From: Jiangella mangrovi
GTDB lineage: Bacteria > Actinomycetota > Actinomycetes > Jiangellales > Jiangellaceae
Assembly (NCBI RefSeq): GCF_014204975.1
Contig: NZ_JACHMM010000001.1
Span: 6,696,037 to 6,760,036 of the forward strand
Reading direction: 5' to 3'
DNA: 64,000 nucleotides
A program made the translations under genes and the position numbers. Below the pieces are notes generated by a model, which was given only the letters and a program-made list of their open reading frames with translations, did no database searches and had not been told where the DNA came from. Within the stretch, counting starts at the first letter, position 1; each line of letters starts with the position of its first letter. Positions 31,507 through 40,017 of this stretch are shown piece after piece.

Positions 31507-32644
31507 GAGCGGCCGTGCCCAGCAGCTCGCGGGCGATCATCCAGCGCTGGATCTCGCTGGTCCCGTGGCCGATCCGCCACACCCGGACCTGGCGGTAGAA
31601 GCTCTGGATCGGCAGCTCGCGCGTGTAGCCGAGGCCGCCGAGGATCTGCAGGCACCGGTCGGTGACGCGCTGCGCCATCTCGGTGGCGTAGAGCTTGGCC
31701 ATGTACGCCTCGCTGGTGATCGTGCGGCCCTCGTCGGCCAGCCAGGCGGCGCGGTGGACGAGCAGCCGGGCCGCCTCGAGCTCGGTCACGGAGTCGGCCA
31801 GCATCCACTGCACCGCCTGCCGCGACGCGATCGGCTTGCCCCAGGTGGTGCGCTCCTTCGCCCACTCGACGGCGATGTCGATGCAGCGCTGCGCGATGCC
31901 CAGCTGGAACGCGGCGATCTTCAGCCGGCCGTGGGTGAGCTGCTCGGTCGCCAGCGCCCAGCCGGCGCCCACGTCGCCGAGCCGGTTCTCGTCGGGCACC
32001 ACGCAGTTCTCGAAGGACAGCTCGTGCGGGTCCCAGTCGTCGCCCATGGTGGGGATCGGCCGCGACCGGGTCAGGCCCGGGTTGTCCATGTCGACGAGGA
32101 AGCAGGTGACCCCGCGCGAGCCCAGCTCCGGGTCGACGGTGGCGAACAGGATCACGAAGTCGGCGCTCTCGGCGTAGGAGATGAACGTCTTCGTGCCGTT
32201 GATCAGCCAGGTGTCACCGTCGCGCACGGCGCGGGTGCGGACGGCCGCGACGTCGGACCCGCCGCCCGGCTCGGTGAACGCGTAACAGCAGCGCAGGTCC
32301 TCCTTGATGATCGGATAGAGGTAGCGGTGCCGTTGCTCCTCGGTGCAGGCGTACAGCACCGGCTCGGGGCTGCCGCCGAACTCGAACATGGCGGGGTGCT
32401 GGAACAGCTCCTCCCCCACCAGGCAGGCGCCCAGCGTGCCGATGCCCTGGCCGCCGAGCTCCTCGGGAACGTCCAGCGCCCACAGCCCCTGCCGCCGGGC
32501 CCGGTGCTCCAGCTCCGTCCGCAGCTCCGCGGGGAACCGCCCCTCGAGCAGGAAGTCGCGTTCCAGCGGCATCAGCTCGCGCTCGCGGAACCGGCGGACG
32601 ATGTCGACGAAGTCACGCAGGTCGTCGGGGATGGTGAAGTCCAT
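31499..32644 (-). CDS. Acyl-CoA dehydrogenase
   Basis: 381 residues. CCYAFTEPGGGSDVAAVRTR and TWLINGTKTFISYAESADF are FAD/substrate signatures. QAVQWMLADSVTELEAARLL and LQILGGLGYTRELPIQSFYR are C-terminal signatures, and VWRIGHGTSEIQRWMIAREL holds the region of the catalytic base. Oxidises an acyl thioester to the 2,3-enoyl form. The start ATG overlaps the stop of the ThDP enzyme (TGATG at 32644). Confidence 0.92.
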   Translation of the reverse strand: MDFTIPDDLRDFVDIVRRFRERELMPLERDFLLEGRFPAELRTELEHRARRQGLWALDVPEELGGQGIGTLGACLVGEELFQHPAMFEFGGSPEPVLYACTEEQRHRYLYPIIKEDLRCCYAFTEPGGGSDVAAVRTRAVRDGDTWLINGTKTFISYAESADFVILFATVDPELGSRGVTCFLVDMDNPGLTRSRPIPTMGDDWDPHELSFENCVVPDENRLGDVGAGWALATEQLTHGRLKIAAFQLGIAQRCIDIAVEWAKERTTWGKPIASRQAVQWMLADSVTELEAARLLVHRAAWLADEGRTITSEAYMAKLYATEMAQRVTDRCLQILGGLGYTRELPIQSFYRQVRVWRIGHGTSEIQRWMIARELLGTAARG

Positions 32645-35031
32645 CAGCGCAACCGCCAGCTCTTCCGTGAGGTGGGCATGATGTCGTCGCCCTCGTTGTC
32701 GTGGGCGAGGTAGACGGAGAACAGGTTGATCGACGACGGCGTCAGCAGCCGGTCGGCGAGGTGGCCCGGATCGACGGTCACCAGCCGCTCGTGCGTCACC
32801 GTCGTGCCGGCCCAGGTCTCCCGCCACGGCGGCTCCACCGGCGTCAGCAACGACATCTGGGCGTCCGCGGTGGCCGCGTGCTGCAGCTCGCGGTTCGACC
32901 GGATGATGGAGAACCCGCCGTTGAGCAGGAAGAAGATGCTGATGTTGCCGTCGACGCGGCCATGCTCGTGGCGCAGCTGCTGGGCCAGGCTCGGAAGCGA
33001 CGACGGCACCAGCCGCGCGGCGCCGTCGCCGATGAAGCCCAGCACGTTGCCCGGCCGGGTCAGCGCGATCGACGGGATCGCCTGCAGCGCGTCGCCCATG
33101 AGCGCGCGCCCGTACCAGCCGGAGAACCCCGGGCCGGTGCGGGCGAGATTGCGGATCGCCGAGATGCCGCCGCGGCCGACGTCGTAGAAGCCGGTGTACT
33201 CGTAGCCGTGGCCGGTGATCAGGCCGCGGAGGACGCCGTCGAGCGCGGTGAAGAAGTGCTCGTGGCTCATCGGCACCGACGGGACCGCGGCGAGCGGGTC
33301 GCCGGTGGCCCGCCGCGCCCGGGCGATCGCCTCGCGCCGCGAGCGCAGCACCCACTCGCCCGGCGCGACGCGGGGCGCGAGCCGGCGCAGGAACGACGAC
33401 AGCTGCTCGACCACGGGCAGGTCGGTGAACGGGGCGACGTGCGCGGGCGTGTCAGTGACCTGCACGATCCGGCAGTCCTGGTAGAGCGTCTTCTCCGGGA
33501 ACGGCGTCGCGAGGTCGGTGATGCGGCTCTTGAGGAAGAACAGCGCGTGGTCGCCGTGGCCCAGCCGTCGCCCGCCGGGGTGCAGCAGGCTCCACACCTG
33601 CGGCGAGCACCCGTAGATGCTCATGGTGCCGACGAACTCCTCGACCTCGCGCCCCTGGTGGTAGCGGGCGACGGTGCCCGGCCGGCCGAGCGAGTCGACC
33701 AGCGCGACGCCGGCCCGGTGGGCGAGGTCGTAGACCAGCTCCCGCTCGTCCTCGGTCAGGTTGCCGCACTGCCAGAGGACCGGTCCCGGCTCCTCGTTCA
33801 GGATGCGGGCGACGGCGTCGACGGTGTCCTCGTCGGCCTGCGGGTGCGCGGCGGCGACGGTGACCTTGGGGACGTCGAGCGGGCCGGTCATCCGCAGGAC
33901 CGACGGGGCGGTCAGCAGGACCACCGGTCCGCTGCGTCGGTGGTAGGCCCGGAACGCCGCGGCCAGCTCCTCGGCCAGCCGCTCCGGCTCGGTCAGGTAG
34001 AAGCAGGGCAGACCGCGGGCGGCGAACACGGCCCGCGCGTCCTCGTCGTCGTGGACGGTGCCCTGGAACGGCTGCCAGCCGCCCGGCGCCGTCTCGCCGA
34101 AGACGATGAACCCGCGCGCCTGCGAGTCGCGCAGGTTGGCCAGGGTGCCCTTGAGCTCGTCGACCATCCCGGCCGTCGCGACCAGCAGGAACGGCGCCTG
34201 GTCGAGCTGCCAGCGGGCCAGCGCGCCGCACGCGAGGCTGTGCTCGTTGGGGCCGCGCAGGACGGGGTTGCCGGCCTGCTGGGCGATCGTCGTGGCGTCC
34301 TGGATCAGCTTGGCCGGCAGGGTGCCGGTGAAGAAGTGCAGCGCCCAGCGCGGGCCGGACTGCTCGGTGAGGAAGTCGGTGAGCGCCAGCGCCAGCGACC
34401 CGGCCGGCTCGGTGTCCGGCAGCAGCGCACGCCGGTTGACGTGGCGCGCCTGGACGAGGTCGGTGAACGCCGTCAGCACCTCGGCGGCCAGCACCCAGTC
34501 GTCGTCGGGCAGCCGGCGCGAGGTGCACACCGTCCGCGAGTAGACCTGGTCCTCGTCCAGCTCGTCATAGACGACGACGGAGTACGGCGAGACCCCGATG
34601 CCCAGGTGCTGGCGCAGCTTCGCCAGCGTCTCGACGACGGTGTCCAGCCGGTCGCCGACCTCCTCGCCCGGCACCGCCGTCGTGGCGTCGACCAGCAGCA
34701 GCACCGTCGGTGCGGCGGTCCAGGGGCGCGGACCCTCGCCCGGTTCCGTGGCCTGCGCGGGTAGCACCTGGCGCAGCCGGTCCTCGACCAGGCTGAGCCG
34801 GGCCACCTCGACCAGCTCCACCCGGGCGTCGGGCAGGGCCTCGTCCAGGTAGGCGTTCGCCCGGCTCGCCAGCGCCTGAGCCGGCTCGGGCCAGGCCGTC
34901 GGGAAGACGTCCTTGTCCAGCGCACCGGCGAACCAGCGGCTCGGCCCGGCCAGCTGGCCCAGCGCCGCCGCGGCGGTGGCGTGGAAGGCCGGGCTGCTGC
35001 TGACGATCGCGACGTACAGCTCCTGCGTCAT
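32644..35031 (-). CDS. Thiamine-diphosphate-dependent enzyme with extra N-terminal domain
   Basis: 795 residues, longer than usual (about 550-600) for the acetolactate-synthase/decarboxylase family. The first ~200 residues are an unfamiliar domain. Then come a TPP-binding N part (about 230-400: LRGPNEHSLACGALARWQLD with an active-site glutamate candidate, then FLLVATAGMVDELKGTLANL), a central part (GPVLWQCGNLTEDERELVYD) and a C part (LGFIGDGAARLVPSSLPSLA, NISIFFLLNGGFSIIRSNRE) that keeps the GDG-N metal/ThDP motif. It probably does decarboxylation or carboligation on a 2-oxoacid, feeding the KAS III/dehydrogenase/dehydratase set. Confidence 0.8.
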   Translation of the reverse strand: MTQELYVAIVSSSPAFHATAAAALGQLAGPSRWFAGALDKDVFPTAWPEPAQALASRANAYLDEALPDARVELVEVARLSLVEDRLRQVLPAQATEPGEGPRPWTAAPTVLLLVDATTAVPGEEVGDRLDTVVETLAKLRQHLGIGVSPYSVVVYDELDEDQVYSRTVCTSRRLPDDDWVLAAEVLTAFTDLVQARHVNRRALLPDTEPAGSLALALTDFLTEQSGPRWALHFFTGTLPAKLIQDATTIAQQAGNPVLRGPNEHSLACGALARWQLDQAPFLLVATAGMVDELKGTLANLRDSQARGFIVFGETAPGGWQPFQGTVHDDEDARAVFAARGLPCFYLTEPERLAEELAAAFRAYHRRSGPVVLLTAPSVLRMTGPLDVPKVTVAAAHPQADEDTVDAVARILNEEPGPVLWQCGNLTEDERELVYDLAHRAGVALVDSLGRPGTVARYHQGREVEEFVGTMSIYGCSPQVWSLLHPGGRRLGHGDHALFFLKSRITDLATPFPEKTLYQDCRIVQVTDTPAHVAPFTDLPVVEQLSSFLRRLAPRVAPGEWVLRSRREAIARARRATGDPLAAVPSVPMSHEHFFTALDGVLRGLITGHGYEYTGFYDVGRGGISAIRNLARTGPGFSGWYGRALMGDALQAIPSIALTRPGNVLGFIGDGAARLVPSSLPSLAQQLRHEHGRVDGNISIFFLLNGGFSIIRSNRELQHAATADAQMSLLTPVEPPWRETWAGTTVTHERLVTVDPGHLADRLLTPSSINLFSVYLAHDNEGDDIMPTSRKSWRLR

Positions 35032-35933
35032 CGCGCGCTCCTCTCGCCGTAGTCGTGGAAGCCGCGGCCGGTCTTCCGGCCCAGCAGGCCGGCGTCGACC
35101 ATGCGCCGCAGCAGCGGCGGCGGCGAGTAGTGGGGCTCGCGGAACTCGTGGTGCAGCGACTCCCCGATGGCGCTGACGACGTCCAGGCCCACGAAGTCGG
35201 CCAGCGCCAGCGGGCCCATCGGGTGGTTGCAGCCCAGCACCATGGCCGTGTCGATGTCGGCCGCGGACGCGAAGCCGGACTCCAGCATGCGGATCGACGA
35301 CATCAGGTACGGGAACAGCAGCGCGTTGACGATGAACCCGGACCGGTCGCGGACCCGCACCACCTGCTTGTCCAGCACGCCGGTCAGGAACGACTCCACC
35401 CGCTCGGTGCAGCCGCGGTCGGTCAGCAGCGACTCGACCACCTCGACCAGCGGCATCCGCGTCGCCGGGTTGAAGAAGTGCGCGCCCAGCACCCGGTCCG
35501 GCCGGTGGGTCACGCACCCGAGCTTCATCACCGGGATCGACGACGTGTTCGACGCCAGCACGGCGTCCGGGCTCTCGACGACCTTGTCGAGGGTCGCGAA
35601 GATCTGCGTCTTCGTCTCCTCGTCCTCGGGAGCGGCCTCGAACACCAGCTCGCGGTCGGCGAGTTCGCTGAGGTCCGCCGTCAGCACGACGCGGTGCCGG
35701 GCCTGCTCTGCCTCGTCCCTCGTCAGCGTGCCGCGCTGGACGGCCCGCGCGAAGGCGCCGTCGAGGCTGCGCCGGCGCGGCTCGACCGACTCCGGCTGGC
35801 TCACCGCGACGACGACGTCCAGCCCGGCGGTGGAGCAGGTCTCGGCGATCCCGCGGCCCATCACGCCGCACCCGACGACACCGACCCTGGTGATGGGGGC
35901 TGCGGTGATGGGGGCCGTGCTCGAGGCCGTCAT
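35028..35933 (-). CDS. 3-hydroxyacyl-CoA dehydrogenase
   Basis: 301 residues. After a short repetitive leader (two copies of ITAAPIT-like sequence) comes TRVGVVGCGVMGRGIAETCS, the NAD site. Then LASNTSSIPVMKLGCVTHRP, VLGAHFFNPATRMPLVEVVE (catalytic H and E), FIVNALLFPYLMSSIRMLES and NHPMGPLALADFVGLDV. Closest to FadB2/3-hydroxybutyryl-CoA dehydrogenases. It overlaps both neighbours by 4 bases. It would reduce the ketoacyl product of the KAS III gene to the hydroxyacyl form. Confidence 0.93.
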   Translation of the reverse strand: MTASSTAPITAAPITRVGVVGCGVMGRGIAETCSTAGLDVVVAVSQPESVEPRRRSLDGAFARAVQRGTLTRDEAEQARHRVVLTADLSELADRELVFEAAPEDEETKTQIFATLDKVVESPDAVLASNTSSIPVMKLGCVTHRPDRVLGAHFFNPATRMPLVEVVESLLTDRGCTERVESFLTGVLDKQVVRVRDRSGFIVNALLFPYLMSSIRMLESGFASAADIDTAMVLGCNHPMGPLALADFVGLDVVSAIGESLHHEFREPHYSPPPLLRRMVDAGLLGRKTGRGFHDYGERSAR

Positions 35934-36928
35934 GCCGACCACCGCAGCAGGCAGGTGCCGATGGCCATGCCGCCGCCGAAGCCCGCCAGCAGCACCAGGT
36001 CGCCGTCGGCGATCCGGCCGGCCCGGCTGGCCTCGTCGAGCGCCACCGGGATGCAGGCGCTGCCGACGTTGCCGTAGCGCTCGAGCGTGCGGTGGGTCCG
36101 TGCGCCGTCCAGGCCGGACTTCGCCACCAGGTCGTCCAGCAGGTTGCCGTTCGGCTGGTGCGGCACGAAGTGGTCGACGAGGGCGCGCTCGACCCCGGCG
36201 CCGGTCAGTAGCGCGTCGATCGCGGGCGGGACCTCGTCGAGCACGAAGTCGCTCACCGCGTGGCCGTCCATCGCGAACCAGTGCTGGCCGGCCGCGACGG
36301 TGGCGCTCGACGCCGGCAGCCGGCTGCCGCCCGCAGGGACTCTGATCAGCTGGTGCGCGTCGCCGCGCGTGTGCAGGCCGACGCCCAGCACCCCGCGACC
36401 GTCCGGCACGCCGCCCACGACGGCCGCCCCGGCGCCATCGGCGAACAGCACCGCCGTCCTCCGATCCCCGACGTCGAGGATCCGCGAGTACACGTCGGCG
36501 CCGATCACCAGAGCGCGGGCACCCGGGTGGGCGGCGAGCAGCCCGCGGGCCACCGCGAGCGCGTACACGAAGCCGCTGCACACGGCGTTGAGGTCGAAGC
36601 AGGCCGCACCGCGGGCGCCGAGCAGGTCCTGCACCAAGGCCGCCGTCGGCGGCTGCGGCGAATCCGGCGTCGACGTCGCGACCAGCAGGTAGTCGAGCTG
36701 CGCGGCGTCGACGCCGGCGTCTTCGAGGGCGTTCCGCCCGGCCTCCGCCGCCAGATCCGACGTGGCCTGCTCCGGCGCCGCATACCGGCGCGTCCGGATC
36801 TGCGTCTTCTTCTCGATCCACTCCGGCGTGACGCCCGCCAGGGCCGCCACCTCGGCGTTCGGGACCTCGCGAGCGGGTAGGCAGGACCCGGTTCCGAGGA
36901 TCCCCACGGGCTGTGGTGTCGCGGCCAC
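35930..36928 (-). CDS. 3-oxoacyl-ACP synthase III (FabH-like)
   Basis: 332 residues starting MAATPQPVGILGTGSCLPAR. The triad is visible: Cys in FDLNAVCSGFVYAL, His in FVPHQPNGNLLDDL and Asn in YGNVGSACIPVALDEA. IEKKTQIRTRRYAAPEQATS is the usual FabH dimer segment. As first gene of the eleven-gene operon it probably begins a short acyl chain used by later genes, not housekeeping fatty acid synthesis, since no fabD/acpP genes are next to it. Confidence 0.92.
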   Translation of the reverse strand: MAATPQPVGILGTGSCLPAREVPNAEVAALAGVTPEWIEKKTQIRTRRYAAPEQATSDLAAEAGRNALEDAGVDAAQLDYLLVATSTPDSPQPPTAALVQDLLGARGAACFDLNAVCSGFVYALAVARGLLAAHPGARALVIGADVYSRILDVGDRRTAVLFADGAGAAVVGGVPDGRGVLGVGLHTRGDAHQLIRVPAGGSRLPASSATVAAGQHWFAMDGHAVSDFVLDEVPPAIDALLTGAGVERALVDHFVPHQPNGNLLDDLVAKSGLDGARTHRTLERYGNVGSACIPVALDEASRAGRIADGDLVLLAGFGGGMAIGTCLLRWSA

Positions 36929-36944
36929 CCATCCTCCAGCCGTC

Positions 36945-36965
36945 GAGTCGTTTCGCTGACGACTC
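36945..36965. terminator. Inverted repeat between MFS gene and KAS III operon
   Basis: GAGTCGT (36945-36951), a 7-base loop, ACGACTC (36959-36965), perfect arms, in the 57-base gap between two same-strand genes. It could stop or attenuate MFS transcripts or be an operator for the KAS III operon. No T-run. Confidence 0.45.
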
Positions 36966-36985
36966 CAGGCTGTCCAGCCACTCCC

Positions 36986-38392
36986 TCAATCAGCAGAGGA
37001 CGACTTCAGGCGGGGTCGCTCATGCTCGGATCGGACGAACGCGATCACGAGCGCCGCGGCGGTCAACGCCATCACTGCGAGGGTCATGAAGACGCGGTCG
37101 AATCGTCCGAGGAGCTCGGTCGCCTCGCCCGACCCAACGCGGAAGGTTCCGAGCGCGGTCGCGGAGAGCAAGGCGAGCCAGAACCCCGCGCCAATCTGCT
37201 GGGATGCACTGATGAGTCCCGACGCGAATCCCAGGTCGCTTTCGTGTGAGGTTCGCGTTGCCAGGGACGTCAGGCAGACGAAGGCGCCTCCCATCCCAAC
37301 GAACGTGGGGACCAGTGCAGGGAGCGCCTCCGTCAGGTAGGACTGCTCTTCGCCGAGCCGGGTGAAGAGCACTGACCCGGCGAAGACGAGTACACAGGCT
37401 GCGCAGAGGATGCGCTTCGTACTCGTCCGGCCCGACAAGGACCTCGCAGTCATCGAACCGATCACCACGGCCACCGAGACCGGCAGGAACAGGAATGCTG
37501 TCACCAGCGTGGAGGCCGCATGTATCTCCTGGTAGTACAGCGTCAGGAGATACATGGCCACCGCCGGACAGCCGACGACGATGAACATGGCCGTGTTCGC
37601 GATCGCCAAGTTGCGCACACGAAGTGCGCCCAGCGGTATGAGCGGGTGGGCCGAGCGGCGCTGCAGGCCTACGAACAGGAGCAGCAGCACCGCTCCGGCT
37701 ACTGTTGCCGAAAGGGCCACCGCTGCCTGGCCACGGTCAGTTCGCACGGTCGACACCCCGAGCACGAACGCGAGCAGTCCGATCGTTAGGGTCACCGCTC
37801 CCGCGACGTCGAATGATTCCGAATGATCGACATCATCGCGACGGACGAACCTTGCGAGAGCAATTGACACGACGGCGAGCACCACGTTCGCGGCGAAGAT
37901 CGCTCGCCACGCCAGGACCTCGGTCAAGAGGCCGCCCGAGAGAAGACCCACGCTGCCCGAGCAGGCTCCTATGGTGGCCCAGATCGCCATCGCGTGCTCG
38001 CGCCGCGGGCCTTCGCCATAGATCACTGCGAGCATTGCAAGGCCGGTCGGAACCACCAGCCCGGCGGCAACACCTTGCGCAGCCCGACCGGCGTACAGGA
38101 CCCCCGGCCACCAGGCGACGGCGCACAGAAGCGATGACGCTCCGAAGACTCCGATCCCCATCAACAGCACGCGGCGCTGACCGAGTCGGTCGGCGAGGCG
38201 GCCCCCTGTGAGTAGGAGCGCGCCGAACGGCACGTTGTACGCATTCAGCACCCAGGCGAGGTCTGTCGTCTGCATGCTCCAGGTGGTCCCTATGTCGGGA
38301 AGTGCCACGATGACAGTCGTCGCGTTGGCGAGCACGGTGCCCGCGGCGACGCATATCCCGATCAACGCAAGGGCTTCCCTTGCCTTGGGCAT
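36986..38392 (-). CDS. MFS drug/metabolite exporter, DHA2 (14-helix) type
   Basis: 468 residues, strongly hydrophobic. VIVALPDIGTTWSMQTTDLA and WVLNAYNVPFGALLLTGGRL form the DHA2 motif region, and GGRLADRLGQRRVLLMGIGV is motif A. VVPTGLAMLAVIYGEGPRRE precedes the motif-C glycine-rich helix. A proton-driven efflux pump, probably for a small hydrophobic compound. GC is visibly lower than in the sugar operon downstream, as for the next genes up to about 40 kb. It is divergent from the HMG-CoA-lyase-like gene. Confidence 0.9.
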   Translation of the reverse strand: MPKAREALALIGICVAAGTVLANATTVIVALPDIGTTWSMQTTDLAWVLNAYNVPFGALLLTGGRLADRLGQRRVLLMGIGVFGASSLLCAVAWWPGVLYAGRAAQGVAAGLVVPTGLAMLAVIYGEGPRREHAMAIWATIGACSGSVGLLSGGLLTEVLAWRAIFAANVVLAVVSIALARFVRRDDVDHSESFDVAGAVTLTIGLLAFVLGVSTVRTDRGQAAVALSATVAGAVLLLLFVGLQRRSAHPLIPLGALRVRNLAIANTAMFIVVGCPAVAMYLLTLYYQEIHAASTLVTAFLFLPVSVAVVIGSMTARSLSGRTSTKRILCAACVLVFAGSVLFTRLGEEQSYLTEALPALVPTFVGMGGAFVCLTSLATRTSHESDLGFASGLISASQQIGAGFWLALLSATALGTFRVGSGEATELLGRFDRVFMTLAVMALTAAALVIAFVRSEHERPRLKSSSAD

Positions 38393-38591
38393 ACCGAGCC
38401 CTCTTCAGTCCAGCCGGAGACGTGGAGGCGTCGCGGGTAGGCCGATCCCAGCGTGTGGTCGCTGCCCCGTCCGCTGACGCAGGTACCGTAAGTACAGGGC
38501 TCTGTCGCTCACCAGGATGCTTCTTCCACCCCTATCGGCGGGATGCCCAACGACTTAGAATGAAATCCTCATTTCATTATTGGAGGTGCAC
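38393..38591. other. Divergent intergenic region of MFS and lyase genes
   Basis: 199 bases between divergent starts. The only clear signal is the operator dyad close to the lyase gene. I see no convincing -35 for either gene. Confidence 0.4.
38556..38576 (+). promoter_or_regulatory. -10 box and IclR-type operator of HMG-CoA-lyase-like gene
   Basis: TAGAAT (38556-38561) as -10, overlapped by the perfect dyad AATGAAAT-CCTC-ATTTCATT (38559-38578). This is the strongest example of the TGAAAY-N4-RTTTCA site in the window and covers the predicted start point. Confidence 0.7.
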
Positions 38592-39503
38592 ATGGCGGTT
38601 GTTGACATCTGCGAGGTAGGGCCACGCGATGGACTGCAGAACGAAGACGTGATCCTTTCCCCGGAGGTCCGAGGTGAGCTCTGCGACCGCCTGGCAGCCA
38701 GCGGTCTGCCCCGGATCGAGGCGGTGAGCTTCGTCCGCGAGGACCTGGTCCCGGCCATGGCAGGCGCAGAAGAGGTGCTCAACCGGACCCGCCGCGATCC
38801 AGCCGTGCTCTGGGCAGCGCTCGTCTTGAACGAGAAGGGCTACCAGCGCGCGGTCGAAGCAGGAGTGGACGAGGTCAGGTTCGCGTTCCCCGTGACGGAC
38901 ACCTACGCGGCGCGCAACCAGCGGACCACAGTCACCGACGCGATCGACACCGCGATCCGGATCGTCGAGCGCTCTCGGGACGATGGCATCGCGTCAGCGA
39001 TCACGCTGTCTGCCGCCTTCGGCTGCCCGTTCGAGGGCCCGGTGTCCCGCGACCACGTGTTGCGGATCACCGATCGCGTGGCTTCAGCGCAGCCCGACAC
39101 CGTGATCTTCGCGGATTCCATCGGCGTCGGGGTGCCGCGCCAGGTCCGCGAGCTGGTCGGCGCCGCCGTCGGCGCGAGCGCAGTCGGGTGCCACTTCCAC
39201 AACACCCGCAACACCGGCTATGCCAACGCCCTCGCCGCCGTCGAAGCAGGCGCCTCGATTCTCGACGCCTCGATCGGAGGCCTCGGTGGCTGTCCGTTCG
39301 CGCCAGGCGCGACAGGAAACATCGCCACCGAGGACCTCGTCTACCTCCTCGAGGGCATGGGCTTCGCGACGGGCATCGATCTCGACAAGCTCCGTCAGTG
39401 CTCGGCATGGGTCGCCGACCGGGTCGGACACGAGCTGCCCAGCCTCGTCGCCCGAGCCGGTGACCCGTGTGGGGTGGCAACCACCGCGCAGCTCACTCCC
39501 TGA
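38592..39503 (+). CDS. HMG-CoA lyase-like enzyme (DRE-TIM metallolyase)
   Basis: 303 residues. VDICEVGPRDGLQNEDVILS holds the DRE-TIM RDG(L)QNE signature. IEAVSFVREDLVPAMAGAEE, CHFHNTRNTGYANALAAVEA (metal HxH) and GGLGGCPFAPGATGNIATED with the catalytic cysteine follow. Cleaves 3-hydroxy-3-methylglutaryl-CoA or a similar 3-hydroxyacyl-CoA. ATG 38592 follows GGAGG; an in-frame ATG at 38580 is less well placed. Its 3' end overlaps the converging MaoC gene by 11 bases. Confidence 0.92.
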   Translation: MAVVDICEVGPRDGLQNEDVILSPEVRGELCDRLAASGLPRIEAVSFVREDLVPAMAGAEEVLNRTRRDPAVLWAALVLNEKGYQRAVEAGVDEVRFAFPVTDTYAARNQRTTVTDAIDTAIRIVERSRDDGIASAITLSAAFGCPFEGPVSRDHVLRITDRVASAQPDTVIFADSIGVGVPRQVRELVGAAVGASAVGCHFHNTRNTGYANALAAVEAGASILDASIGGLGGCPFAPGATGNIATEDLVYLLEGMGFATGIDLDKLRQCSAWVADRVGHELPSLVARAGDPCGVATTAQLTP

Positions 39504-40008
39504 GTTCGGTCTTGGCCTCCGGGTATACGTCGTTGAACGGACCGCCACCGCGCTTGTAGATGTAGAAGGTCCGCTTGAACGAACAGACCTCGTCGCCATG
39601 CTGATTGATCGTTCTCGTCTTCACCTTGACGATGCCCGCATCGGGCCGGCTGTTCGACTCACGCTTCTCCAGCACCAGTGACTCGCTCCACAACGTGTCA
39701 CCGACGAAGACGGGATGCGGCAGTCTGATCTCGTCCCAGCCCAGGTTCGCTACGGCATTCTGCGTGACATCCGTGACGCTCTGACCAGTGGCGATCGCAA
39801 CGGTGAGCGGCGAATAGACCAAGAGCTGCTTGAACTCCGAGCGCTCGGCGTACTCGCTGTTGTAGTGGAGCATGTTTGTGTTCATCGTCAGCAGCGAGAA
39901 CCAGGCATTGTCGGTTTCGGTGATGGTCCGGCCGAGCGGGTGTCGATAGACGTCGCCGATGACGAAATCCTCGTAGCGCCTGCCCTGCCATCCGGGGACG
40001 TTTCCCAT
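39493..40008 (-). CDS. MaoC-family hydratase (mesaconyl-CoA hydratase-like)
   Basis: 171 residues. DFVIGDVYRHPLGRTITETD then NAWFSLLTMNTNMLHYNSEY (N/H hydratase motif) and LPHPVFVGDTLWSESLVLEK. The same family layout as mesaconyl/itaconyl-CoA hydratases, which are often neighbours of CitE-like lyases. The CitE-like gene is 9 bases upstream, so the two probably act in series on a methyl-branched dicarboxyl-CoA. Confidence 0.87.
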   Translation of the reverse strand: MGNVPGWQGRRYEDFVIGDVYRHPLGRTITETDNAWFSLLTMNTNMLHYNSEYAERSEFKQLLVYSPLTVAIATGQSVTDVTQNAVANLGWDEIRLPHPVFVGDTLWSESLVLEKRESNSRPDAGIVKVKTRTINQHGDEVCSFKRTFYIYKRGGGPFNDVYPEAKTELRE

Positions 40009-40017
40009 CGTTCTCCT

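Noticed and set aside
30071-34764. Long plus-strand frames of 687-880 residues opposite the minus-strand operon
   Set aside because: Composition is His/Arg/Gly/Asp-rich with no motif, as expected for antisense frames in high-GC DNA.
32644-35871. A 1075-residue frame and other extensions (31499-33355, 35028-36989) as giant fusion proteins
   Set aside because: The upstream parts are frame shadows of the next gene. Motif starts (MTQELYVAI, MDFTIPDD, MTASSTAPI) coincide with coupled start codons.
35930-36928. Type II polyketide or fatty-acid synthase cluster
   Set aside because: A KAS III is present but no acyl carrier protein, KS-alpha/beta, malonyl transferase or cyclase set.
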